Positions 49,670 through 62,177 of a stretch of 64,000 nucleotides of DNA are shown here, in pieces. Position 1 is the first letter of the stretch, and every line of letters begins with the position of its first letter. This stretch comes from Chimonanthus salicifolius. Taxonomy: Eukaryota; Streptophyta; Magnoliopsida; Laurales; Calycanthaceae. Made by a program: the position numbers and the translations under genes. The notes below the pieces were generated by a model. It saw only the letters and a list, made by a program, of their open reading frames with translations. It did not search any database and had not been told where the DNA came from. Location: contig CM023532.1 of NCBI GenBank assembly GCA_013350335.1, forward strand, positions 95,849,064-95,913,063. Reading direction: 5' to 3'.

Positions 49670-50612
49670 TGTTGGATTGGTGGCTCGAGTTAACAAGCAA
49701 GTTGGGAGTACCATGTAAATCTACTTAGGTAAGTTGCTTAAATTGGGAATAGAAGAAAATTCTTGTGCCTGCTAAATGGGACCATTGTTATTGTGGGAAT
49801 TGGCAACTGCTAATTAGGAGAAAAAATAGGAGGTCCACGGTGGAAGTCTCATATACGGCAGTTTCCATATACAGTTGGAATTGGAAATTGTCGCATTTGA
49901 GTTGATACAGTAGCAAGAAATACACCGCAATTGATTTTCTAAATCAAGAGGACCGACCAACAATACTTATATAAAGGAAGAGCATGACACCAAGAAGATG
50001 ATCTCTCGGCACTGTATAACAGATTGAGAGATAGAGGTGTGGCTACCATCCTTAGGGGTAGTAGTTGGTGATTAGAATACCAGTCAAACAGAGGAAGAGG
50101 CTGGGAGAGCAAAGAAAAGAGCAGTTGGCGCTGGGCTTACACAGCACTCACAGAGAGTTGTTGTAACAACTGCTTACAATAGAGAGAAAGAATTTGCAGG
50201 TAGAGGATTGGCGCTGAACCACCAGATCTGTGGTTTCTAGACAGAGCAGGACTCCTTGGTTGAAGGGTTGATCTGATCGAGGATGGTGTAGCAGTAGATC
50301 TGGCTAGGTTGTTTGAGCAGCCGTTCTAAGGGATAATCCCAAAGGCAGTGGACTTTGATCAAATATTGAGAGAGAATAGTTTTGTGAAACTGTTCTACAG
50401 ATCTAAGTTGAGGTTTTGCTTTTTAATCGGGTTTGTGTTTATTATCCTTATAAAGTATCTTGTAAAATTGTACTCTCTTCTATTCTCTTAATAAAGTTAT
50501 TATCACGCTCCGTGGACATAGGCCAGGTGGGCTGAACCAAGTAAATTGCCAGTGTTAGCTTGTGCTTATTTTTCCTGTTTGATTTTTCTTGTTTCCACTG
50601 ACAACACTAACA
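49670..50612 (+). repeat. 5' LTR of the copia element (boundaries approximate)
   Basis: From TGTTGGATT to ACACTAACA, about 943 bp. TATATAAA at 49968-49975 and AATAAA at 50490-50495 fit promoter and polyadenylation signals. The end (CTCCGTGGACATAGGCC, then TGAACCAAGTAAA) is typical of copia R-U5. The start is inferred from the TG dinucleotide only. Confidence 0.65.
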
Positions 50613-50614
50613 AG

Positions 50615-50626
50615 TGGTATCAAAGC
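50615..50626 (+). other. Primer-binding site of the copia element
   Basis: TGGTATCAAAGC, two bases after the LTR end. tRNA-Met type. Confidence 0.85.
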
Positions 50627-50697
50627 TTTGGTTGGAAACCAGGGACTTGTGGGTGAACGTGATACAGCATAGTAAGAGGCTTCGGTTGTCGAAGCTC

Positions 50698-51027
50698 ATG
50701 GAGATCAACACCGCTCGAATGATTAACCTCAATAGAGCAAATTACTTATTATGGAAGGTAAAGATTGAAGATCTTCTCTATTTTAGAGATCTCTACAAAC
50801 CGATCGTAGGGAGACCAAAGGCGCCAATGGCAGAGTCTTCCGATGACAAGGGGAAGACAAAACTGAAGGTCAAGATGTCTGATGATGAATGGAACGATCT
50901 TGATCGGAAGTGTCTCGGTTTTATTTGACAGTGGATGGATGACAGTGTGTTTCATCTGGTGTCCACTGAGATGACGGCACAATCTCTCTAGAAGAAATTG
51001 GAGGGATTATATGCGAGAAAGACTGCA
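50698..51027 (+). pseudogene. gag: Copia gag, first part
   Basis: Starts at ATG 50698. The N-terminal copia gag hallmark NYLLWKVKIEDLL is followed by the DEWNDLDRKCLGFI segment. Stops at 50926 (TGA) and about 50990 (TAG) both look like single transitions. The sequence QSL-stop-KKLEGLYARKTA runs directly into the solo LTR at 51028. Gag continues at 54828. Confidence 0.87.
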
Positions 51028-54000
51028 TGTAAGGGGCCGGAATTTTTAAATTAATAAAAAAAAAAGTGGATATAAGTTATTTTAGTGATGGAAATTGGAA
51101 AATTGGTGAAGTAAAGAGTAAATGGGCCAAAAAATTTGGACAAAGGCCCAAGTATGGCCCAATGGACTATGGAGTTGATTTAAATTCATTTAAAGGGGCA
51201 ATGAGGGTTAAATGGGTCAAGAATGGTCAAATTGGGTCACATACCCATTTGGGACCCGATGGGTCAAAGTAGTTGAGCTCTAAGGTAAATGGGCTAGATG
51301 GAAATGTAATTGGGCCATGGGCCCAATGGTGATCCATTTAGAGGGTATTCAATGAAATTAAATCACCTAAGTTAAGTTAAAAATTAAACCAAGGTGGTGT
51401 GGCCAAGTGGGACCCACCTCCACCTCATCAAGTGAGGTGGCGTGTGGGCCAATGATTGGTGGGGCCGGCCACCATGGTTGAATTGGTCAACCATGGGTGT
51501 ATGTATGAAGGCAAATTTAAGTAGATGGGATTAAGTTAAAGTGGGAATTAATTAACTTAACCTAATGATTCAATTAATTAATTAGTTAATTAAGCTAAGT
51601 TAAAAGAATGGTCAAATGGGAAGACCAAACAATCCATTTCAAACATGAAAAAACGTTGGCTAGTGTTGGTTGGGTCAAAAAAGCATGAAAAATATCTTAG
51701 GCTTGGTTGGTGGGAAATTTATGTTAAAGTGTAAAGTAAGCTACCTTGGGATAAGATGGGCTTCCATCTTATCCCATTCTCAATTTTACTTACTCCATCT
51801 CTCCCACACCACCGTCCCTCATCTCTAAGGAAAGAGAAGTAGAAAAATTAAGGAAGAAGAAGAAGAAAGGCTTGGAAGAAAAAAGAGGAGGAAGTTGTAA
51901 GTTTGGCCATCCCTTTAAGATCAAACTATAGAATCCTATTTTCTCATCTCCATCCTCTCCTCTCTCTCTCTCTCAAATTAAGCCCTACTATGGCCAATCC
52001 TAAGTTAGGAGGGTTTCACCATTGATCAACCATCTTGGCCTACCAAAGATCAAGAGGAAGGAGAAAGGAGGCCAAGGAGTCCGACGGGAGTGGCGGAAGT
52101 CGGAGGAGGCATCGGATTGTAAGTATTTTTTTTAAACAAGAAATTTTGGATTTTTTTTAGGGTTTAAGATTTGGGATTCAATTTGTAAATTTAATGGTAT
52201 CCAAATGATTTTATACCTTTGACTTCAAATCCATCAATTAAAGGATGGAAAGTGGACAAAACCCTAATGGATAAATTAGGGTTAGTTTAAGGAAAAATAA
52301 ATGGATTAAGGAATGTAATGTAATTAAGTTATTAAGCATGGAATTATGTGGAATTGGAAAGGAATTGTAATGGGATTTTTAGGTTTAAAATCATGGAAGA
52401 ATGATTTGGAATTTTGGGGTTTTAATGATTAAATGTGGTGATAATTTTAAAGGGGTTTAAATGAAGAAATGCATGGGAGATGTGAATAATGGTAATGACC
52501 TCAAAAATGGTAGGTGTTTAAGTGAATTATTAGGGTTTATAAATAATGGAAGCCATGGAGGATGATTTAGGGTTTTAAGATTTTAATGGTTAAGTGTAAG
52601 TAATTAAGGATCTTTAATGGAGGTTTTAGGGTTATGTGTTTGTAAATTTAAATGGGTTTGGAAGGATGGAAGGTATGGAATAATGTACTAATAAATTGAA
52701 GGCTTAAAAGGGGTCAAAGGTTTGTAAATTTTAAGGGGTTTTTAGTTAAGGAAATCATGGAAGGTGGCTAAGTGATTTCAATGGGGACATTGGGATGAAT
52801 TTGGTGTTTTGGAACCATGAAAAAAATAAATGGGAGTTATGGTTAAACTAATGGACCAAAATGTATTTCATGATGATTAAGGAAGGATGATTTAAATGTA
52901 TGAGTTAAAATCCCTCATAGTTGGACTTATGTGTGTGTTTAAATTAATGGGGAATAGGTCATGATTAAAGGGGTCATTAATGGACTCAAAAATGTATCAA
53001 GTGATGATCAAAATTGATGATTTAAATTGTATGATGTAAACCTCTTCATGGAAGGGCTTGTGATGGGTGCAAATGTGTAAATAGGCCAAAGAAAAAATGG
53101 GTGTTTGGTTACGTAGAAAGGGCTGATTTTTAATGAACCCATGACCCAATGTTAGGTCATGTTAAAGGCCAAATTTGGAATTATGCATGTGTTAAATCAA
53201 TGGAAATGAGGCTAAGTTAAGGGTTGATTTTTAATGATCTTGTAACATGGTTACGGATCATTAATGGACCTAAGTTGTGGATCAATTTTGGGCTTAGGAA
53301 GGCATGAATGAATGAGTAATTGTTTATGTAAAAGGGGTAGTGGCAAAACCGTAATTAGTGGCCAAATTCAAGAATTCCATGGAAATTGATCATGGACTTA
53401 GGGGATCTAATGTAATAACCTTATAAGTGATTGATAAAGCCTAGGGTGGCCGAATTTTAAGACTTATGGGATTAAAAGGTTTAATAAATGATATGGGACC
53501 CACAAAACCTAAATAGTCACCGTTTTTCATATGGGCTTAGAAATGGTTAAAACATGGACTAATGATGAATGTGTAATAAGGTACTGGACATCGCAGGCGG
53601 TGCGCGATCGGCAACCGGGTTTATCGAACGGAAAACGAAAAAGGACGCGAGTCGGTATTCAGTAGGATTCCTACCTTTTTGTAAGCCATGGATTTGGGTG
53701 ATGTTTTATTTAATCTAGTTTGGAAATCATGCGGTTGTCTTTAAGATATGTTATGGATTATGTATCATGTGATGTTTTACTCTAAATTATTTTGGAAATT
53801 ATGTGAATGCTTATGATGGGTTTTGGATTAAATATTGTGGGATGTTTTCCCTTGGATTTAGTTGGTAATCTTGTAATTGTTTTAAGATGGGTTTTATTAC
53901 TATTGAATTTCATATATTACATGGCAAATGGCATCTACATCTCATGCATGGCATGGGAGGCATATGACAGGGGAAGGATGAAATGAAACCGGAGTCCATG

Positions 54001-54827
54001 CTCCGTCGGGGCGACCGATAAACAAGCATGGGGACATTTCACATATGTATTATTGTACCTTGACGAGGCCTTACCGTCAAGGGGGATGTTGTATTTATTG
54101 TTATACCTTGATGATGATTCTTCCATCAAGGGGAATATTGTATTTGTTGTTACGCCTTGACGAGGCCTTACCGTCAAGGGGGATATGGCATCGGGATAGT
54201 AAGGATGATGGGTGGGATTCATAACACAGACACCCATGGCATGACATTCATTCTATGGCTTTTCGTTATGTATTATCTATCTGCTTTGTTATCACTAATC
54301 CATGTGTTAGCCCTACTCGGAGTCTTACTGGGCGGATGGTCTAACGCCCTACTTCTACCCTAGCTGATGACGCAGGAAATGCAGGAGCAGAAGGACGAGA
54401 CGGGAGCCAAGCTTAGGAGCTTTGGAAGGCGGACTAATTATTTTATTTAAGTTATTTTGAGAAATGTGTATTTGATGTAGTGTAATTTGTCGGAAATGTA
54501 ATAATTGAGATTACTTACTATATTTTGGACATTATGGTTTTAAGGATGTTTGGTGATTGAATGAATGTAACTTCCCTGCTATCTAAGAATTTGTAGGTTA
54601 GGCTCTTTTATAATTTCCGCAATTAGTTTAAATGTTCCCCGATGCTTACTTCTACGTGTGAACCATTCTCCGTGGACTTCATTCCACGCACACGTAGGGT
54701 TGGCCAGTTAAGGGCTGGACTTTAGAAGCTCGGACTTAACTCGCGTTGTGACGTCCGCGCCCTTTGTCACTTTTATAAAAAAAAAAAATAGACTCTGATA
54801 TTTCGGTGAAAAGGGGCGGGCGTTACA
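51028..54827 (+). repeat. Solo LTR, subfamily C, plus strand, inside copia gag
   Basis: 3,800 bp, TGTAAGGGGCCGG...GGGCGTTACA, exact duplication CTGCA (51023-51027 and 54828-54832). Three CCTTGA(C/T)G hairpins at 54058-54082, 54106-54131 and 54155-54179. The conserved block is at about 54326-54375 and the dyad CGTGGA..TCCACG at 54671-54688. Only a remnant of the GGTTCGG hairpins is seen (near 53440). Confidence 0.9.
52119..54375 (+). other. Candidate LTR intron
   Basis: Donor GGATT/GTAAGTA at 52119. TCTAACGCCCTACTTC then GACGCAG/G at 54375, 2,257 bp. Confidence 0.5.
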
Positions 54828-55420
54828 CTGCAGGCAATAAGGTGTTCCTAATCAGAAAGTTGGTGAATCTGAGGTACAATGAAAATACTTAGATTGCGAA
54901 GCATCTGAATGAGATGTAGAGTATAGTTAATCAACTCTCATCCATGAAGATGGTTCTTGATGGTGAGTTGCAGGTCCTACTACTTCTCAGTTCTCTACCT
55001 AACAGTTGGGAGACCTTGGTAGTGTCACTCAACAATTCATTGCCAGATGGTACTGTCACTACGATGTCTGTGACAAGCAGCTTGGTGAACGAGGAGACAA
55101 GAAGAAAGTCTTTCGTGGGTTCTTCTCAGACACAGTCTTACACACGGGCTCTCTTTACAAAGAACAGAGGGAGAAACAACAGCAGAAAACCTCAAGACCA
55201 TGACAAGCTCAGAGGGTCAAGGTCAAAATCCAGAGGGAGAGATGGAGGAAAGTTTAGATGTTTTTACTGTGAGAAAGAGGGGCATAAGATGATAGATTGC
55301 AACCAAAAGAAGCGTGATCTGGAGGTCAGATCGCAAAGTTCAGATCAATCAAATGTCGTACAAAGTGACACAAACAATGATGTAGGTGTTGTCGTGTGCA
55401 CAGTCAACACAGGTATGGAT
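54828..55420 (+). pseudogene. gag: Copia gag, second part, with zinc knuckle
   Basis: Resumes after the CTGCA duplication. Stops near 54890 and 54918, then open from 54944. SSLPNSWETLVVSLNNS and the basic Arg/Ser linker (RGSRSKSRGR) precede an intact CCHC knuckle CFYCEKEGHKMIDC (55259-55300). It is cut by the solo LTR at 55421. Codons read past 55420 belong to the LTR. Confidence 0.88.
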
Positions 55421-56126
55421 TGTAACACTCCGGATTTTCAAGTTATAAATATTTAAGGAATTTGCCATTTAATTTGTGAATTTTAGATATGGATCTTAGA
55501 TGGGTAAAGTGTTGGTCATTGCCCAATTAAGACCCAACGGATTGCGGAATTGGTTTCAATAAAATGAAATGGGGCCGAATTAAATTAGTAATGCAATATA
55601 AATAAGGGACGGTTTGGATGAGGTTGACACACACGTATACAGGCTAGATTTTCTCTTAGAAAATCTAGGAGTATGGTATCACAAGGATAGTCTTAAATGG
55701 GTAACACGCATAAAAGATAATCCAAATAAAGATAGGATTGATTTGGCCGTGTATAGGAGATATGCACAGGTGCTAGAGTATCTCTAAAAGTACTCCTTTC
55801 CTTATTAGAAGCAATAATAGGGAAGGTGCTAAAAGGAAGCAAGGGCGCACGGCTTACATAAATTACAAGGGGCGCATTAACATATTCTAAATAAAGGACT
55901 CTCCAAAGAGGAAGAAGGGGCGCATGGCACCTTCTAAAAATAATTAGGACCGATTGGAAGTTGATAAAAGGAGAGACACAAGGGGCGCACGGCAATGCAC
56001 ACTCATAGCCGAATTCTCTCTCTCTCTCAAGTCACAATCTTGGCTGTGGCAAAGATCAAGAAGAAGGAAGAAAATGATTGGAAGAGCAAGAACAAGAGAA
56101 GGAAAACCGGAGGAGTCGCGGAACCG

Positions 56127-58142
56127 GTAAGTAGTTTGATAATTTTGTTTAAAATAAGGAACCATAGGGTTCGGCCATGTTATATGGCCGAACCCCATGG
56201 AAGAGAATTGGGAAATGATTATGGTTAATTAATGGAATGATGAACCATAGGGTTCGGCCATGTTGTTGGCCGAACCCCATGGAAGGACCTTGGTGATTTT
56301 TAATGGAAGTGGTTAAGAAATTATATGGGTTTGAATGGTTGAAGAGAAGTTGATGAACCATAGGGTTCGGCCATGATGAAGGGCCGAACCCCATGGAGGA
56401 ACATTGGTTATTTTTATGGGTTGGAAACCATGGAAAGACATGGTTTAATTTATGGGTTTTTGAGGGATGAAAACCATGGAATATTATGTATGTTTTAAAA
56501 AGGGTTTAAATGATGTTCAAGAGGAAGTAAGGAACCATAGGGTTCGGCCATGTGGTATGGCCGAACCCCATGGAAAGGATATTAATATTTTTAATGGATT
56601 TAAATAATGGAAGATCAAGGATTAATGATTGTCAAAGGGAATATTATGAACCATAGGGTTCGGCCATGGTGTATGGCCGAACCCCATGGAGGATGATTAT
56701 TAAATTAGAAAGTTTCTATTTATGGACTTTTGGATAAAAAAGGAAGGAACCTTGAATTATGGATTCAAGAATGGGAATTGATGAAATTGGACAGTTAGAC
56801 ATCATAGGGTTCGGCCATGGTGTTTGGCCGAACCCATGAATCAATGTTATGGATCGATTTTGGACATAAACATAAGGTAAAGGTAAAAATGTAAATATGG
56901 TCTAAAATGAAAGACCATGGTTTCGGCCATGGTGTATGGCCGAACCACATGGGAAATATTTGGTGGATCGTGTTTGGACTAAGGAATCGGTTATGGACTT
57001 AATATAGTGGTTGATTAAATGGATCATTGGAGGATCCATGTATGTAATGTCTAAATGAATAGACCTATGTTTTGGAACCCAAACATAAGTTGATGGAGGT
57101 AATGGCAATGTTGTAAATAGGTGAAAATGATGGACATATGGTTCGGCCATGGTGTATGGCCGAACCCCATGAACTATTTGATGGATTATGTGTTTGGATT
57201 AAAGAACTATGTATGGATCATTTTTGGAACATAAGCCTTATGAAAATAAACAAGGTAAATAGCCATGGATAGAATAATGGCAAGGATGTAATTAAGTGAA
57301 ATCAATGGACCATGGGTTCGGCCATGGTGTATGGCCGAACCCCATGGGGAATATTTGCTGAAATTAAGGTGTGATGTATCTTAGATGATTAATTTGTTTA
57401 TCATTAGATTAATGAATAAAAGTGGTATGAATGGCATTGTTGTAAATATAAGTAAAAAATGAAAGATCATGGGTTCGGCCATGGTGTATGGCCGAACCCC
57501 ATGAGGAATGGTTTTTTGGACTTAGTTGTGATAAGAAATCAATTGGAACATGGGTTTAATTAATTGTTGTGTAATAAAGTAACGGGACCTCACAAGGTGT
57601 GTACGATCGTGAGCGGTAACCGGACGAAAGCGCAAGGACAAGTAGCAGTCTTTGGTAGGATTCCGCCTCTTTGAAACCATGGGTTTATGTACATTGCTTT
57701 TATCTTATTTTTGATGAATTTTTGTTGTAAAGGATATGTTTTAAATGTGAGTTTTAAGGCTATGTTTACATTATAAAATAACATGCGTTTCATTGGCATC
57801 TCATGTATGGCATGGGGTGAAAGATATGTAACCGGAGGGACCACACTCTGTCGGGGCGTCTGAAAAACCTATGTAGGATTCCTTGATGTGTTTTTCCATC
57901 AAGAAGAAACCGGAGGGTCCACACTCAATCGGGGTGTCCGAAAGACCTATGTGGGGGTACTTATATGTACATGTGATGGATGGGACTCATTGCATTTGAC
58001 ATCATGACATGGCATGGTTTATATGGTTTTAACATTATGATATTATTATATATGTTTTGTACTAACCATGTGTTAGCCCTAATTGGAATACCTACTGGGC
58101 GTGTTGTTCTAACGCCCTACTTCTACCTAGTGGATGATAAAG
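56127..58142 (+). other. Candidate LTR intron
   Basis: Donor AACCG/GTAAGTA at 56127. TCTAACGCCCTACTTC is present, but the acceptor reads GATAAAG/G (58142), CAG changed to AAG, so this copy may splice poorly. Confidence 0.42.
56169..57500. repeat. Hairpin cluster, ten copies
   Basis: The richest set: inverted repeats at about 56169, 56253, 56365, 56541, 56657, 56809, 56922, 57141, 57318 and 57471. Most are followed by CCATGG or CCATGA. Spacing is 84-220 bp. Loops are mostly GTGGT or TGTTGT-like. Confidence 0.9.
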
Positions 58143-58608
58143 GAAACAAGGGGAACGATGAATGCGAAATGGGCCAGGCATAGGAGCTTGGATGATTATA
58201 GCTTATATTTTGATTCAGTTACTTATGGACATGTATTTGAGTAACTAGTTTTCGGGCATGTAATAACTTAGATGAATTTGCTATGGTTGGATGTTTTATG
58301 GGATAATTATGTTATGATTAATTATGATTAAAGACTTGACGTACTTTGCTATCTAAAATGGAATAGAACTAGGTTCTATTATAATTCCGCAGTTATGATG
58401 TTATTCCGCATGTTTATATTGTTATGTCTGAACCGTTTTCATGGACATAGTCCATACACACATAGGGTTGGCCAGTTAAGGGTCGGACTTTAGAAGTTCG
58501 GATCTAGTTCTCGTCGTGACGTTCCGCTCTCTATCACTCTTTGTTTATAAAAAAAAAAGACTCTGATTTTCGGAAAGCTAAGTGAGTGAAAAAGGGTGGT
58601 GCGTTACA

Positions 58609-59369
58609 TGGATTATCTAATTGATCAGTGGATTCTAGATTCTGGGTGTTCTTACCACATGTGTCCACGCAGAGAGTCGTTTGACACGTACAAACCCTGT
58701 GATGAGGGACATGTCTAAGTGAGCAATGGTGCGAGTTGCAAAACCATTGGTGTTGGGACAGTCAAAATCAGGATGTTCGATGGCATGGTGAGAAAATTGG
58801 AGAACGTGCAGCATGTTACTGACTTAAAGAAAAATTTGATTTCTTTGGAGACACTGGACACTGGACACTGATGAGTTTACCTTCAAGGTGAAGGATGGGG
58901 CTCTCAGAGTTACTAAAGGAGCCATGATCGTCATGAAGGGGAAGAAGGAAAATAATCTGTATACATTGGTGGGAAGTACATAATCGACTGGCAGAGGGAT
59001 CCTACTAGTCGGGCCGTAGGAAGAAGGAAGAGAAAAAAACAAAAAGTCAGGAGACAGGTATGACTTTAAAAATAAAATTTCTTTTGCAGGTTGTGATGGT
59101 CCGTCGGAGTTTCATGGTGCTAGCGAAGATGGAAAAGTGAAGGGGATGAAAAATCACATAGAGAAAAGGGCAGCGGGTCCAGCAAAGCCAGTGACGTGCA
59201 TCAAGTTCAGCGAGGCTCGAGCTTGGGCAATTCTTCTAATTAAAGAAGATAGGTGGAGCATCCCTAAGTGTGGGGATGCACGCATCTCACAAAGAGATGA
59301 AAAGTTGCAGCTGTAGGTGGAGCTCAGCCGGGAGTGACCAGTGTGGACAAAGGTGCACAATTGCAAATG
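58609..59369 (+). pseudogene. Copia protease and pre-integrase fragment
   Basis: WILDSGCSYHMCP includes the copia protease active site (Asp codon 58638-58640). A stop follows in GHV-stop-VSNG. LKKNLISL and later TKGAMIVMKGKKENNLYTL are the usual GAG-pre-integrase sequence. A tandem 7-bp duplication (GGACACT repeated, 58856-58870) shifts the frame. From about 59000 to 59369 I see no integrase HHCC or DDE signature, so pol is probably deleted or replaced here. Confidence 0.8.
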
Positions 59370-61984
59370 TGTAATAGCCCGAATTTTTAAATCAACATAT
59401 ATATGGCATTTATTTACTTTAATAATGGAAAAAATAGGAATTTTCATGTTATGGATGTGAAATGGATCAAATTTTGGGGCAAAGGCCCAAGTATGGTCCA
59501 ATGGACCACGGATTGGATGGAATTCATTTAATTGGTCAATGATGATTAATTAGGTCAAGAATGGTCAAATTGGGTCAAATACCCATTTGGGACCCAATGG
59601 GTCAAGATAGATAAGCCCTAAGGTAAATGGATAGGAGGGAATTTAATTGGGCCATGGGCTCAATGGTTATCCAATAAGAAGAATGGATTGCATTGGAAAT
59701 TAAATCATCTAAGTTAATATTAATTGGACCTAAGTGACATGGCCAAATGGGACCCACCTCCACCTCACCAAGTGAGGTGGCGTGTGGACCAAGAATTGGT
59801 GGGGCCGGCCACCATGGTTGACTTGGTCAACCATGGGTGGATTTCATGGAGGGAATTTAATGAAATTAATTTAAGTGGAAATTAATTAACTTAATTTAAT
59901 GATCAAATTAATTAAGTTGACTAAGCTAATCTGGCCATGGTCAAATGGTGAAAACCACTCTAAGAAACACAAACCACCCAAACAAATACAAAATAAACCA
60001 TGTGCTTAAAGGTGGTGGTTTTATCCCAACCACCACCATTAAACACATTAACCCATGTGTGGTAGGTGGGGGACCTAATGATGAGTTAGCAACCAAATGA
60101 GATGTTCTCATCTCATTCTTCAAACCTCTCCACCGTTTCACTCTCTTTCTTACTCTCAAAAAACGTCCCTTACCCAAGGAAAAGAAAAGAGGAAAGCTAA
60201 GAAGAGAAGAAGAAAAGAAAAGAGAAGAAAGAAATCCAAGCAAACCAAAAGGGGAGGGAAAGGTCTAGGGTTCTCATCACTTGTCTCCATCCCTTTCTCA
60301 TCTCATTCTCTCCCTCACTCCCTCTCCCAAAACCGTCCCCTCTCTTCCAAGGATAGCACAAGAAGAAGAAGAGAAAAAGACTTAGAGAAGAAGAAGGAGA
60401 AAGGCTAAGGAGATCAAGAGGAGAAAGAAAGTCGGAGGAGCCGACCGGATTGTAAGTATTTCTTAAACAAGAGGTTACATTTTTTTAAGATTTAAAAAGA
60501 GATCATGAAATCCATTTTCCTTGGATTGGATGGTGACCAAAAACATCTTGGGCCTTGGATTTAAAATCCATCCAAAAGATGTAGTGAAAAATGGATAAAA
60601 TGGGAGAGATTGATTAAGAAAAATAAATGGACATAAAGGACATTATGTATTAAAATTTATTTAAGCATGGATATATGTGATGTTTGAATGAATGATGGAG
60701 GTAATTAAGTGATTTAATAAGATTATGAAGAATGGAAGCCATGGAGGATGATTTAGGGTTTTAAGTTTTTATTGATTTAATGTGGGTAATTTTAAAGGGA
60801 TTTTTATGAGAAAAAAAAAAAAATCATGGGAAACATTGATGATTCTTAATGGCCTAAAAGGCATGGATGGAGTGAACCATGAATCCTATGGTGGTGTAAT
60901 GATGGTTGTAAATGGGTTTAAAAGGATGAAAAATATGGAGTAGGTGTTATTAAATTGGAGGCTTAAAAGGATCAAATGGTTGTAATTTTAAAGGGATCTT
61001 GGTGAAGAAAAGCATGGAAGGTTTTTAAATGATTTTTAATGGGGTTTTAGTGAATGGAAACCATGGAATATGATTCATGATTTTTAAGATTTTAAATGAT
61101 TAAATGTAAGTAATTTTTAAAGGGGTTTTTATGTTGAAATTCATGGAAGAGGTAAATGGTTTGTATGGCCGAACCCTAGGGTGTTGTGTTGTAAATTTAA
61201 ATGGACTTTTTTTTTTAGTATGGTATGTAATGTTTTAAAAGGGCTGATTTTTGATAATTTTGTAACATAGTTAATGGTCATTAATGGATCTAAGTAGATG
61301 GATCAATTATGGACTTAATTATGCATGGATTAAATGAATGCTAATCATGGAAAGGAAGAGTGGCAAAATGGTAAATATTGGCCAAATTCAAGAACACCAT
61401 GGGAGGATGACCATGGACTTGAGTATGTTAAAAAATGATCTTATGGTAATAGAATTAATGGACCTTAAGTATGGTTAATATTGAACCACTTGTAGGTCAT
61501 GTTATGGGCTAAAATTTGAATTATGTAGGTAATTAGATAAATGGAAAATTAAATGAGTTAAGGACTGATTTGTTAAATGAATATATCATGGTCAATGGAA
61601 CGTTAAGGGATCCAAGATTATGGATCAATTATGGGCTAAGTATGGGGTTTTACATGTGTTTAAATAAATAAGGATTAGCTTAATTAAATGGCTAATTTTA
61701 ATGATCATATGACATGGTTAATGGGACATTAATGGATCTAAGTTTGTGATCAGTTAAGGACTTAATCATGGATAAAATATGGACTGATTTGGTAATGTAT
61801 AATAAGGTATTGGGACATCGCAAACGGTGCGCGATCGACGACCGGATTTATAGGACGAAAACGCAAAGGGACGCTAGTCGGTATTCGGTAGGATTCCTAC
61901 CTTTTTGTAAGCCGTGGATTATGTGTATGTGATGGTTTCCGTATTTTATTTCGGTAATTATATGATCTATTTTAAGATGGGCTT

Positions 61985-62095
61985 TAAATGCTATGGATTA
62001 TATTTTAAATGCTATGGTTTAGATGTTAAATACTATGGATTATATGTTAAATGCTATGGCTTATATTTCCAATGCTATGGATTATATGTATTAAA
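61985..62095. repeat. Short tandem repeat, about 21-23 bp units
   Basis: Five imperfect copies of AATGCTATGGATTATAT followed by 3-5 variable bases. Confidence 0.75.
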
Positions 62096-62177
62096 GATAT
62101 GAATTATATATATATCTATACTACATAGCATAATGCACTTACATCTCATGCATGGCATGGGCGGGAAAATAAAGGAA

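Larger units (their letters stand above)
55421..58608 (+). repeat. Solo LTR, subfamily A, plus strand, inside copia pol
   Basis: 3,188 bp, duplication TGGAT (55416-55420 and 58609-58613). A possible TATA box (TATAAATA, about 55597) is seen. Ten hairpins at 56169-57500, CCTTGATG/CATCAAG near 57881-57903, the conserved block near 58091-58142, and the dyad ATGGACATAGTCCAT at 58441-58455. Confidence 0.9.
49670..59369 (+). mobile_element. Ty1/copia element, degenerate, split by two solo LTRs
   Basis: LTR, tRNA-Met primer-binding site, gag with zinc knuckle, and protease plus GAG-pre-integrase region, in copia order. It is interrupted at 51028-54827 and 55421-58608, and again at 59370. No integrase core, RT or 3' LTR is seen before 59370; these may lie beyond the window or be deleted. 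Confidence 0.85.

Noticed and set aside
56169..57500. CRISPR-like appearance of regularly repeated palindromes
   Set aside because: Plant retrotransposon context, irregular spacing of 84-220 bp, diverged repeats and no cas genes. These are LTR hairpins.
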